Of a DNA stretch of 64,000 bases, positions 56,220 through 64,000 are shown in pieces; position 1 is the stretch's first letter, and each line of letters begins with the position of its first letter. The notes below the pieces were generated by a model. The model was not told the origin of the DNA. It did not search any database and saw only the letters and a program-made list of their open reading frames with translations. Position numbers and translations under genes: made by a program. The stretch is from Thermosulfuriphilus ammonigenes. GTDB lineage: Bacteria; Desulfobacterota; Thermodesulfobacteria; Thermodesulfobacteriales; ST65. Location of the stretch: positions 984,576 to 1,048,575 of the forward strand of contig NZ_CP048877.1 in the NCBI RefSeq assembly GCF_011207455.1. Reading direction: 5' to 3'.

Positions 56220-56417
56220 ATGACCCCTCTTAGAGCTCAACGACTCTTTATGGGAACCCTTCTGCTCGTGGCCCTCGTGCTTATGCACAGCGGACGCAGC
56301 TGGGGAGAGTACATCATCTGGTTTATGACCTTTATGCTCTACTTCTCGGGGATTACCGGCTTCTGCCCTTCGGATGTGGTCTTTAAAAAGCTCTTTAAAG
56401 GAGAAATGAAACTCTAG
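56220..56417 (+). CDS. Small DUF2892-type inner-membrane protein
   Basis: 65 residues from the ATG at 56220 with GGAGG 7 bases upstream; the Met at 56151 would add 23 residues without a clear site. Two membrane helices (about 9-26 and 31-48) followed by 'GITGFCPSDVVFKKLF', the typical tail of DUF2892/YgaP-like proteins. These often accompany rhodanese domains; here the protein stands alone, upstream of gpmA by 12 bases. Function unknown. Confidence 0.8.
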   Translation: MTPLRAQRLFMGTLLLVALVLMHSGRSWGEYIIWFMTFMLYFSGITGFCPSDVVFKKLFKGEMKL

Positions 56418-56429
56418 AAGGAGCCTTAA

Positions 56430-57113
56430 ATGGCCAAACTTGTCCTCATTCGCCACGGAGAATCCCTGTGGAACAAGGCCAATCGCTTCACCGGGTGGGT
56501 GGATGTCCCCCTCTCTGACAGGGGGCGAGAAGAGGCCCGAGTGGCCGGACGTCTCATCCGAAATATCCCCTTGCATCGGGCCTACACCTCCCTTTTGATC
56601 CGGGCGGTGGAGACTCTCCTCCTGGTTCTGGCTGAGGCCGGAGGGGAGAAAGTCCCCATCATCAAGCATCCTTCAGGCCGAATGAAAGATTGGGGTAAGT
56701 ATCAGGGAGAGCCTTCGCTTGAGCTCCCCATATTTCAGGCCTGGGAGCTCAACGAGCGCTATTATGGCCAGCTTCAGGGGCTCAATAAGGCCGAAACAGC
56801 CCAAAAATACGGTCCGGAGCAGGTCAAGCTCTGGCGGCGCAGTTATGACGTTGCCCCTCCTGGGGGAGAGAGCCTCAAGGACACCGCCAAGAGAACCATT
56901 CCCTTTTTAAAAGAGACCATTCTTCCGGTGGTTGTCTCTGGAGAAAATGTCTTGGTGGTGGCCCATGGCAACAGCCTTCGAAGCATTATTATGCATCTTG
57001 ATGGTCTCAGCCCCGAAGAGGTAGTAGCCCTTGAGCTGGCCACCGGAGTGCCCATAGTCTACGAGATAGACGCCGGGGGCCGGGTTGAGGCCAAGGAGGT
57101 CCTGGGGTCTTGA
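56430..57113 (+). CDS. gpmA: 2,3-bisphosphoglycerate-dependent phosphoglycerate mutase
   Basis: 227 residues. Phospho-histidine motif 'LIRHGESLWNKANRFTGW', substrate loop 'ERYYGQLQGLNKAETA', second His 'VVAHGNSLRSIIMHL' and 'PGGESLKDTAKR' are all there. It interconverts 3- and 2-phosphoglycerate. A stretch around 70-85 ('KVPIIKHPSGRMKDWG') is unlike the E. coli enzyme, and the C terminus is about 20 residues shorter. cstA overlaps its stop by 4 bases. Confidence 0.93.
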   Translation: MAKLVLIRHGESLWNKANRFTGWVDVPLSDRGREEARVAGRLIRNIPLHRAYTSLLIRAVETLLLVLAEAGGEKVPIIKHPSGRMKDWGKYQGEPSLELPIFQAWELNERYYGQLQGLNKAETAQKYGPEQVKLWRRSYDVAPPGGESLKDTAKRTIPFLKETILPVVVSGENVLVVAHGNSLRSIIMHLDGLSPEEVVALELATGVPIVYEIDAGGRVEAKEVLGS

Positions 57114-58708
57114 ATGGAGCCATCATCCTCTTGGGAGCGATGGGGACTCTTCTTCTCGGATATCTCATCTACAGCCGTCTGGCCGCTGGCTGGTTCGGCC
57201 TCAGGGAAGATGAGCCCACCCCCGCCCACCGCTTAAAAGACGGCGTGGACTATGTCCCAGCCCCTTTGCCGGTCCTCTTTGGCCACCACTTTGCTTCCAT
57301 CGCTGGAGCCGGTCCCATTATTGGACCGATTCTGGCCATCTCTTTTGGCTGGGTAGGGGTCTTTGTCTGGCTAGTTCTAGGAGTCATCTTTGCCGGAGGT
57401 ATCCACGACCTGGGGGCCATGATTGCCTCTGTCCGCCACGAAGGACGATCCATTGGGGAGATCATCAGGCTCCATATGGGTCAGCGGGCCTTTTTTCTCT
57501 TTCTCTCTTTTGCCTGGGCCACCTTGGTCTTGGTTATTGCCGCCTTTGCCGTCATCGTGGCCAAGACCTTCAGCGCTCGACCAGAGGTGGCCAGTGCCTC
57601 GGTAATGTTTTTGATCCTGGCCATAGTCTTTGGCCTGGGGGTCTATCGTCTTGGGATCCCCCTCTGGCTGGCCACCACCCTGGGGGTGCCTCTCCTGGCG
57701 GGAGCCATTTTTGTCTCCTATCGAATTCCCCTGGCTCTGCCCCAAAACCTCTGGCTCTATCTTCTGCTGGTCTACATTTTTGTTGCTGCCACTGTCCCCG
57801 TCCACGCCCTCCTTCAGCCACGGGACTACCTGAACTCCTTCCTTCTCTATGGACTTCTGGGTGGGGGCCTTCTGGGCCTTATGGTCAAACAACCCCAGAT
57901 CAACTTCCCGGCCTGGACAGGGTTCAGCAATGAGATCGGCCCGTTTTTCCCCCTTCTTTTTGTGATCACCTCCTGTGGGGCCATCTCTGGTTTCCACTCT
58001 TTGGTAGCCTCAGGGACAACGGCCAAACAACTCTCCCGGGCCGCCCACGCAAGACCTATAGGCTATGGGGCGATGTTACTGGAGACGGTTCTGGCCCTTG
58101 TATCTCTGATGGCGGTGGCCGGTCTTAGCCTGGCAAGCTACAAAAGCCAACTGGCCACCATGGGGCCTATTGCCCTTTTCTCCCAGGGAGTAGGAGAATT
58201 TATGGCCGCTTTAGGGATCCCCCCTTCCCTGGGACGCTCTTTTGCCGGGCTGGCGGTTTCGGCCTTTGCCCTCACCTCTTTAGACACAGCCACCCGGGTG
58301 GCCCGTTTCACCCTCGAGGAGCTGCTGGCCACAAAGACCCATGACCCCAGCGGGACCAGACGCCTCCTGGCCACCGGAGTCACGGTGGTGGCCGCCGCTG
58401 CCCTGGCCATATCCGGTAAATGGCGAGCCATTTGGCCAGTTATGGGCAGTGCCAATCAACTTCTGGCGGCCCTGGCCCTGCTGGCCCTCTTCGTTTGGCT
58501 CTGGCGTTCGGGTCTGCCAGCGGTCTTTGTCGGCCTGCCGGCAGCCTTCATGCTTCTCGTGACCACCACCTCCCTCGGCCTTCTCTTTAGTAAACAGTGG
58601 CAGGCTGGACATCATCTCCTCTCTGGCATAAGCCTGGCCCTTCTGGCCCTAAGTCTTGTTCTGGTAGCAGAGGCCGTAAAGATCAGCAGGGATTCATGGA
58701 GAAGATAA
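57110..58708 (+). CDS. CstA-type peptide/pyruvate transporter
   Basis: 532 residues with about 14-15 membrane helices. The CstA signature is visible: 'HHFASIAGAGPIIGPILA', 'VGVFVWLVLGVIFAGGIHDLGAM' and 'ISGFHSLVASGTTAKQL'. Family members import peptides or pyruvate when carbon is scarce. It is shorter than E. coli CstA (about 700 residues), closer to the short form. The stop overlaps glnE by 13 bases. Coupling with gpmA suggests expression with lower glycolysis. Substrate unproven. Confidence 0.9.
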   Translation: MNGAIILLGAMGTLLLGYLIYSRLAAGWFGLREDEPTPAHRLKDGVDYVPAPLPVLFGHHFASIAGAGPIIGPILAISFGWVGVFVWLVLGVIFAGGIHDLGAMIASVRHEGRSIGEIIRLHMGQRAFFLFLSFAWATLVLVIAAFAVIVAKTFSARPEVASASVMFLILAIVFGLGVYRLGIPLWLATTLGVPLLAGAIFVSYRIPLALPQNLWLYLLLVYIFVAATVPVHALLQPRDYLNSFLLYGLLGGGLLGLMVKQPQINFPAWTGFSNEIGPFFPLLFVITSCGAISGFHSLVASGTTAKQLSRAAHARPIGYGAMLLETVLALVSLMAVAGLSLASYKSQLATMGPIALFSQGVGEFMAALGIPPSLGRSFAGLAVSAFALTSLDTATRVARFTLEELLATKTHDPSGTRRLLATGVTVVAAAALAISGKWRAIWPVMGSANQLLAALALLALFVWLWRSGLPAVFVGLPAAFMLLVTTTSLGLLFSKQWQAGHHLLSGISLALLALSLVLVAEAVKISRDSWRR

Positions 58709-61461
58709 TCCGTTTGGCTCGGGATAAGGCCCCGGATCCAGAGACGGCCTTAAGAGGCTGGGAGAGGCTAACTGAGGCCCATTCTGATCTTCCCTGGAGC
58801 CAACTCACCGAAGAAAACTTGACCAGGCTGGTAAGACTTCTTGGAGCCTCCATCTACCTGACAAACGCCCTGGTAAACGACCGCGGGATTCTCCAGGAGG
58901 TCTTCTTTGAAGGACGCCTTTTTCTCCCCAGTCGCCTCAGCCTGTGGCGGGAGCTCTCCGGGGCCATTGCTGGTGACCGCCGGATTTTTTTAAGGCGCTT
59001 GAGAGAGGTCAAAAAGAAGGCCTTTGTTCGACTGGCCACCATTGATCTGAAAGGAAGACTATCTTTTGTTCGCATCCTTCGAAGTATCACGGCCATCTAC
59101 GAAATGCTTATCAGGGCGGCTCTCTCCTTTGCCGCTAAAGAGCAGGGGCTTCCAGCCGAGGCCTTAATTGTCTTGGGCATGGGAAAGCTCGGGGCCAGAG
59201 AGCTCAATTATAGCTCTGACGTTGATCTCATCTTTCTCTCTCCGAACCGGTACCCTCGAACCAGGGTCATTCGGCTGGCCGAAAGTCTTATCCAGCTCCT
59301 CTCTTCTTATGTTGAGGGAGATATTGCCGCCCGGGTGGACATGCGTCTTCGCCCCGGAGGCAAGGATGGAGAGCTGGTCCACAGTCTGCCAGCGGCCGTA
59401 ACTTACTACCGCTTTCAGGCCCAAGCCTGGGAACATCTGGCCCTGATTAAGGCCCGGGGCCTGGCCGGAGACCTTAAAGGTGGCCTTCACTTTCTGGCTG
59501 GAGTGGAACCCATCGTCTTCAGACGCTATCTTGACTACGCCTATCTGGAAGAGATCGCCAGACTCAAGGAAAAAATCTCCCGAGAGACGGCCCAGAAGAA
59601 GCTGGCCCGGGATATCAAGCTGGGCCCCGGAGGTATCCGGGAGATAGAATTTTTTGTCCAGGCCCTTCAACTCATCTTTGGGGGGAGACTCCCTAAAATA
59701 AGAAAAAGAGATACTCTAGGCGGCCTTAGGCGACTGGCGGAGGCCGGCCTTATCTCTGAGGCAGCCTTAAGGGAGCTGTCGGCGGCCTATATCTTTCTGC
59801 GCAATCTGGAACATCGACTCCAGATGATCCACTTCACCCAGACCCATCGTCTGCCCGGCCAGCCGGCGGCCTCCAGAGCTCTGGCCCGTTCTTTAGGGCT
59901 GAAAGATGAAGAAGAGCTGGAGGATCGTCTTCAACGAATACGTCGTCAGGTAGAGGAGCACTTCGGGGCCCTTTTTCGCCCCACAAGCCGCAAATCCACC
60001 TCCAGCCAGCTAAAAGAGGCCCTAGAACTGGCCCTTGAAGGTGCCCCTCTTAAGGAAACCGCTGCCAGCCTGGGGCTGGCCTCTGAGGAACCGCTGGCTT
60101 CACTGGTGGCCAAATTTCGAGGGAAAAGTCGTCTTGTTCAAAAAAGGCGGGAGATCCTCTGGCCTGTTCTTCCTGATCTCATTCAGATGGCCCTTAAGAC
60201 TCCCCGGCCAGGGGTGGCCCTAAATAACCTGGAGGCCTTTATTACCAGAGCTGGAGGAAGAACCTCCCTGCTCTACCTTTTAAAAGACCGACCAGATGTG
60301 GCTGAAAGGTTGATCTACGCCCTGGGGACGAGCCCTTTTCTGGCCGATCTTCTCCTTAAAGGCCCTATCTTAAGCGAGGCCCTGGTCCTTCGCGTCCACC
60401 AGACCGGAGCGGGACAAAGACCGCTGGTTTTAGAGCAAATTGATCGGGAGGATTACGGTCAGGCCGTTGCCAGCCTGCGGCGTTTCAAGAACGAAGAGGT
60501 TCTGGTCACCGGTTTTGGGGATCTTTTTGGAGAGGTTAAGACCGTGGGTGAAAGGTTGACCAGAATCGCCGAGACCGTAGTCCGGGGGGCCTTTCTCCTT
60601 TCTCGACGAGAGCTTAAGCGTCGTAGTGGCCAGCCGTCTCAGACCTTGGCTATTCTGGCCTTAGGGAAATTAGGTAGCCGCGAGCTTTCCTACCGCTCAG
60701 ACCTGGATGTGATCTTCCTTTACCGAGGAGATCAGGAGGAGATGATCAGGGCCACCAAATTGGCCCAGAATATCATTTCCGTCTTGACTATGCCCCTTGA
60801 GGAAGGCCCCGGATATGAAGTGGATGTCCGCCTCCGGCCAGGAGGTAGCAAGGGCCCACTGGTCAGCGAAATCGGGGCCTTTCTAGACTATCATCGAAGA
60901 GAATCCGACCTCTGGGAAAAGCAGGTCCTTTTGCGTCTGGCCCCCCTGGTGGGAGAGGCTACAGTAGTTGAGGAGGCCTTAGCAGGGGTAGCCGAAATTT
61001 TAGGTAGCCTCCGGGTAGGACCTAAAGAGGCCCAACAGCTTCGCGAGATGAGGGCCCGGATAGAGAAAGAAAGAGGCCGAGAAGAAAACGGACGTCTAAA
61101 CCCAAAGTTGGGGTACGGAGGCCTGGCCGATGTGGAGTTTATCGTCCAGTGGCATCAGCTCTCTCACCTCCCCCGGTATCCTCAACTCCTGGTGCCTAAC
61201 CCCCTTAAAGCCCTTCACCTTCTGGCCCAATATGATCTTATTCCCCAAACCGAGGTCCAAACCTTGAGCCACAACTATCGCTTCCTGACCCGGCTGGACC
61301 GCAGACTAATCCTCTTCTATGACCGCCGCACTGAAGAGAGGGTCTATACGGCTGAGGAGATAAAAGAAGCCGAAGTCGTCCTCGGCCCCCATAGCCTGGA
61401 AGAATATCTCCGAATCCGAGAGGTCAACCGGCACCTCTTTGAAAGACTTATCCCCCACTGA
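58696..61461 (+). CDS. glnE: Glutamine synthetase adenylyltransferase/adenylyl-removing enzyme
   Basis: 921 residues from the ATG at 58696; earlier starts lie inside cstA. Two nucleotidyltransferase domains in tandem: N-terminal 'GMGKLGARELNYSSDVDLIFLS' (adenylyl removal) and C-terminal 'ALGKLGSRELSYRSDLDVIFLY' (adenylylation), each with the DxD metal pair. It switches glutamine synthetase on and off according to nitrogen state via PII. Length is normal (about 945 in E. coli). The Shine-Dalgarno site is weak, consistent with coupling to cstA. No glnA or glnB is in the window. Confidence 0.95.
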   Translation: MEKIIRLARDKAPDPETALRGWERLTEAHSDLPWSQLTEENLTRLVRLLGASIYLTNALVNDRGILQEVFFEGRLFLPSRLSLWRELSGAIAGDRRIFLRRLREVKKKAFVRLATIDLKGRLSFVRILRSITAIYEMLIRAALSFAAKEQGLPAEALIVLGMGKLGARELNYSSDVDLIFLSPNRYPRTRVIRLAESLIQLLSSYVEGDIAARVDMRLRPGGKDGELVHSLPAAVTYYRFQAQAWEHLALIKARGLAGDLKGGLHFLAGVEPIVFRRYLDYAYLEEIARLKEKISRETAQKKLARDIKLGPGGIREIEFFVQALQLIFGGRLPKIRKRDTLGGLRRLAEAGLISEAALRELSAAYIFLRNLEHRLQMIHFTQTHRLPGQPAASRALARSLGLKDEEELEDRLQRIRRQVEEHFGALFRPTSRKSTSSQLKEALELALEGAPLKETAASLGLASEEPLASLVAKFRGKSRLVQKRREILWPVLPDLIQMALKTPRPGVALNNLEAFITRAGGRTSLLYLLKDRPDVAERLIYALGTSPFLADLLLKGPILSEALVLRVHQTGAGQRPLVLEQIDREDYGQAVASLRRFKNEEVLVTGFGDLFGEVKTVGERLTRIAETVVRGAFLLSRRELKRRSGQPSQTLAILALGKLGSRELSYRSDLDVIFLYRGDQEEMIRATKLAQNIISVLTMPLEEGPGYEVDVRLRPGGSKGPLVSEIGAFLDYHRRESDLWEKQVLLRLAPLVGEATVVEEALAGVAEILGSLRVGPKEAQQLREMRARIEKERGREENGRLNPKLGYGGLADVEFIVQWHQLSHLPRYPQLLVPNPLKALHLLAQYDLIPQTEVQTLSHNYRFLTRLDRRLILFYDRRTEERVYTAEEIKEAEVVLGPHSLEEYLRIREVNRHLFERLIPH

Positions 61462-61537
61462 CCCACCCTCTTAAGAGTTTAGGAAGAGATGTCGATCAAA
61501 ATTTAGAATTCAATCATATAGACATTACAGGAAAACC

Positions 61538-62620
61538 ATGGCCAAAATAGACGCCTTTTTCAAACTCATGGTTGATGCCGGGGCCTCGGATCTTCATTTA
61601 GTAGCCGGAGCCGTACCCCGAGTGCGTATTCACGGAGAACTTCAAAAAATCAAGTATCCTCCCCTGGACAACGAAGAGCTCAAAAGCATGCTCTACGAAA
61701 TCGCTCCAGAGGACAAGATCAAAATCTTTGAAGAGACGGGAGACGTTGACTTCGGCTACGAGATCCCCAAACTGGCCCGCTTCCGGGCCAATTATTTCCG
61801 CCAAAAAAATGGCGTAGGGGCCGTCTTTCGGCTTATTCCCTCCCGAATCCTCTCCGCTGACGAGCTGGGGCTTCCCTCCATCCTGACCAAACTGGCCTCT
61901 CTTCCTAAAGGGCTGGTTTTGGTTACTGGGCCCACAGGATCCGGTAAATCAACCACCCTGGCAGCCATTATCGACCATGCCAATAAGACCCGTCGGGACC
62001 ATATCCTGACCATCGAGGATCCCATTGAATTTGTCCATGAGTCTCAGCTCTGTTTGGTTAATCATCGGGAGGTAGGGCTTCATACCAAGAGTTTTGCCGC
62101 CGCTCTCCGGGCGGCCCTGCGTGAGGACCCAGACATCATCATGGTGGGAGAGATGCGAGATCTTGAGACCATTGCTTTGGCCATTGAGGCCGCCATGACT
62201 GGTCACCTGGTCTTTGGTACCCTCCACACCATCAATGCAGCCAAGACCGTAGACCGGGTTATTGAGATCTTTCCCCACCAGCAGCAACCCCAGATCCGCT
62301 CAACCCTGGCGGATGCCCTCCGGGCCGTGGTTTCTCAGACCATGTTCAAACGGGTGGATGTTCCCGGAAGGTGTGTGGCCTTTGAGATCCTTATCGCTAC
62401 GCCAGCGGTACGGAACCTCATCCGGGAAGGCAAAACTTATCAAATTCCCTCCGCCATCCAGACAGGAAGAAAATACGGCATGATCAGTCTGGATGATTCC
62501 ATCATGGAACTTCTCAAAAAGGGCTGGATTAATCCTCAGGAGGCCCTCAATAAGGCTGTGGACAAGGCCCGATTTTTGCCCTTTGTCAAGGGAGAGCTTT
62601 CTGACTTCACGGAGGTCTAG
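61538..62620 (+). CDS. pilT: Type IV pilus retraction ATPase PilT
   Basis: 360 residues, normal PilT length. N-terminal PAS-like part, then Walker A 'VTGPTGSGKSTTLAAI', Asp box 'ILTIEDPIEF', Walker B 'DPDIIMVGEMRDLETI' and His box 'GHLVFGTLHT'. It powers pilus retraction and twitching. A second PilT-like gene follows 2 bases later. No pilin or assembly genes are within the window on this side. Confidence 0.95.
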   Translation: MAKIDAFFKLMVDAGASDLHLVAGAVPRVRIHGELQKIKYPPLDNEELKSMLYEIAPEDKIKIFEETGDVDFGYEIPKLARFRANYFRQKNGVGAVFRLIPSRILSADELGLPSILTKLASLPKGLVLVTGPTGSGKSTTLAAIIDHANKTRRDHILTIEDPIEFVHESQLCLVNHREVGLHTKSFAAALRAALREDPDIIMVGEMRDLETIALAIEAAMTGHLVFGTLHTINAAKTVDRVIEIFPHQQQPQIRSTLADALRAVVSQTMFKRVDVPGRCVAFEILIATPAVRNLIREGKTYQIPSAIQTGRKYGMISLDDSIMELLKKGWINPQEALNKAVDKARFLPFVKGELSDFTEV

Positions 62621-62622
62621 TC

Positions 62623-63786
62623 TTGAGAGATCAAGATGTAGCCCATCTCATTGGTTATCTGGCCCGGGCCAGGGAACGGGTTACTGATCTTAACTTCACC
62701 GTGGGCCGGCCTCTTCAGGTGGCCGCTGACGGACGGCTACATCCCGTCTTTTGGGAAGAGGTCCCTATAGAGGCCCTTACCCCCTTCCAGACCGAAATTC
62801 TGGCTCTCTCTCTCATTCGGGGCAATGAACGCCTTCTCAAAGACTTAGTGACCACTGGCTCCTGCGATCTCTCCTACCGGTTGCCTGACGGCACCCGCTT
62901 CCGGATAAATATCTTCTCCAGGCAGGGTTCTTACAGCTTGGTAATGCGTAAACTGGAGAGCCGGGTCCCCAGTATCAAAGAGCTTTCCCTGCCAAAGTGT
63001 TTTTACCAGATGGCCCGGGAGAAAAACGGCATTATTTTGTTTACCGGCGCCACTGGTACCGGTAAAACCACCTCTCTGGCGGCCATCCTTGACGCCATTA
63101 ATGAAGAAGAAGCCGTCCACATTGTCACCCTGGAGGATCCCGTAGAGTATGTCCACCAGTCCAAAAAGGCCACTTTTAACCAGCGGGAGCTGGGGCTGGA
63201 TTTTGACCACTTTGCCAGCGGACTCCGGGCGGCTCTGCGTCAGGCCCCTAATGTCATCCTGGTAGGGGAGATCCGAGACCGGGAGACTATGGAAATTGCC
63301 CTCACCGCCGCCGAGACCGGACACCTGGTCTTCTCCACCCTGCACACCGTAAATGCCGGCCATACCATCAACCGAATTCTGGGCTTTTTCAACACGGAAG
63401 AGGAAAGACAGATACGTTTTCGTTTGGCCGATGCCCTCAGATGGATTGTCTGCCAAAAGCTACTTCCTAAAATAGGTGGCGGGCGAGTAGCCATATTCGA
63501 GATTCTCTACAACAACCTGCGGGCCAAAGAGGCCATTCTCTTAGGAGAAGATGAGGGGCGAACTTTTTATCATATCATTCACGAAGGAAGCCCTTATGGA
63601 ATGCAAACCTTTGATCAGCACATCCTCGAGCTCTTCAAGCAAGGGATGATTACCGAAGAGACAGCCCTGGCCTATTGCACCAGAAAGGATCTGGTCGGTC
63701 GGGGGATAGATCTCATCAAGAGTGCCCGAGGAGAAAAAACCAGCGACATGGAGCTTTCCCTTGACCTCGAAAGTGACTTCCAGTAG
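62623..63786 (+). CDS. Second PilT/PilU-like ATPase
   Basis: 387 residues from TTG at 62623 with GGAGG at spacing 7. It has Walker A 'FTGATGTGKTTSLAAI', Asp box 'HIVTLEDPVEYV', Walker B 'APNVILVGEIRDRETM' and His box 'GHLVFSTLHT'. It differs from the first PilT in the N-terminal domain and in the C-terminal acidic tail ('DMELSLDLESDF'). It may be a PilU-type partner acting with PilT, or a retraction paralogue. The end overlaps the next reading frame by 14 bases. Confidence 0.9.
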   Translation: MRDQDVAHLIGYLARARERVTDLNFTVGRPLQVAADGRLHPVFWEEVPIEALTPFQTEILALSLIRGNERLLKDLVTTGSCDLSYRLPDGTRFRINIFSRQGSYSLVMRKLESRVPSIKELSLPKCFYQMAREKNGIILFTGATGTGKTTSLAAILDAINEEEAVHIVTLEDPVEYVHQSKKATFNQRELGLDFDHFASGLRAALRQAPNVILVGEIRDRETMEIALTAAETGHLVFSTLHTVNAGHTINRILGFFNTEEERQIRFRLADALRWIVCQKLLPKIGGGRVAIFEILYNNLRAKEAILLGEDEGRTFYHIIHEGSPYGMQTFDQHILELFKQGMITEETALAYCTRKDLVGRGIDLIKSARGEKTSDMELSLDLESDFQ

Positions 63787-64000
63787 CCACCAGGAAGGAA
63801 GAGAATTTCGTTGCCCGAGCTGTGGGGGCCGTTTTCGGCTCAAGGGGCAGATTAATCTGACTCGCCCCATTCCTTGCCCCAAGTGCAAGGTGCCCCTTGA
63901 AGCGGCTACCAAAACGGAAGGGCTCTTTACTACCGATTCCAAGGGAGAGGAGCCTTTCGATTGGCCCCGGGGAGCCACGGCCCTTATTTACTGGGGTTTT
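63773..64000 (+). CDS. Zinc-ribbon protein, 5' part
   Basis: The frame runs from GTG at 63773 (overlapping the PilT paralogue by 14 bases) to the window end without a stop; 76 residues are visible. 'FRCPSCGGRFRLKGQI' and 'IPCPKCKVPLEAAT' form a four-cysteine zinc ribbon resembling the MJ0042-type domain, often found at the start of larger regulatory or TPR proteins. The last residues 'RGATALIYWGF' may begin a membrane or folded domain. Start uncertain, as the Shine-Dalgarno is weak. The rest lies beyond the window. Confidence 0.65.
   Translation, partial: MTSSSHQEGREFRCPSCGGRFRLKGQINLTRPIPCPKCKVPLEAATKTEGLFTTDSKGEEPFDWPRGATALIYWGF

Overview
The window looks like chromosomal DNA of a thermophilic, anaerobic bacterium of the Thermodesulfobacteriota/Desulfobacterota type. 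This is an inference from gene content, not a database match. Supporting genes are a formate dehydrogenase with FdhE and FdhD, a tungstate/molybdate (Wtp-type) transporter, [NiFe]-hydrogenase maturation HypF/HypD, a CooT-type nickel protein, an archaeal-type bifunctional FBP aldolase/phosphatase, a branched-chain polyamine synthase (BpsA) typical of thermophiles, and a small selenoprotein. The DNA is GC-rich and very compact. Many genes overlap by 4-20 bases, and most convergent pairs overlap at their stop codons. I see no phage, transposon, CRISPR array or rRNA operon.

Layout. 1-4442: end of a formate dehydrogenase operon (cytochrome b subunit, fdhE), then wtpABC and convergent fdhD. Together they serve the assembly of a Mo/W formate dehydrogenase. 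4592-6806: pyrB-pyrC. 6796-10039 (minus): tadA, two tRNA-Ser genes, SRP RNA, dnaX, ebfC, recR. 10097-14418 (minus): a small helical protein, CooT, periplasmic carbonic anhydrase, an RlmI-like methyltransferase and an acyl-CoA synthetase. 14556-14723: a 55-residue dual-CXXC protein with an in-frame UGA (selenocysteine) and a SECIS-like hairpin. No continuous reading frame covers it. 14839-18573: FBP aldolase/phosphatase, ispF, class I aldolase and an ATP-grasp protein. 18664-23333: a large Hsp70-like protein, tRNA-Leu, a conserved small protein and a KamA-family radical SAM enzyme. 23562-28166: DAHP synthase, a glutamine amidotransferase-like protein, a Wzz-type protein, an NDH-2-like oxidoreductase and a DJ-1/PfpI protein.

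28372-33125: pgi, ligA, bpsA. 33186-42849 (minus): gmhA-argD-dapB-DUF4412-dapA-dapF-lysA-FN3 lipoprotein-argH-trpC, read in the reverse of this order. This is a lysine/arginine biosynthesis operon with envelope genes embedded. 42984-49714: a PilZ-like protein, a sugar isomerase-like TIM barrel, a CofD/YvcK-like protein, a B12-binding radical SAM protein with unusual cysteine spacing, an FG-GAP-type exported protein and a GGDEF protein. 49735-56115 (minus): tRNA-Val, a hybrid histidine kinase, a carboxypeptidase-regulatory-like protein, hypD and hypF. 56220-64000 (plus): a small membrane protein, gpmA, cstA, glnE, two PilT-type ATPases and the start of a zinc-ribbon protein.

The most notable item is the selenoprotein at 14556-14723. 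Its apical SECIS loop has the GGUC sequence that I recall from E. coli fdhF. Other points worth checking are the CX4CX2C radical SAM enzyme, a KamA paralogue that has lost the lysine-binding Asp, a peptide-like frame without a start just ahead of cooT, and the tail-to-tail overlap architecture.
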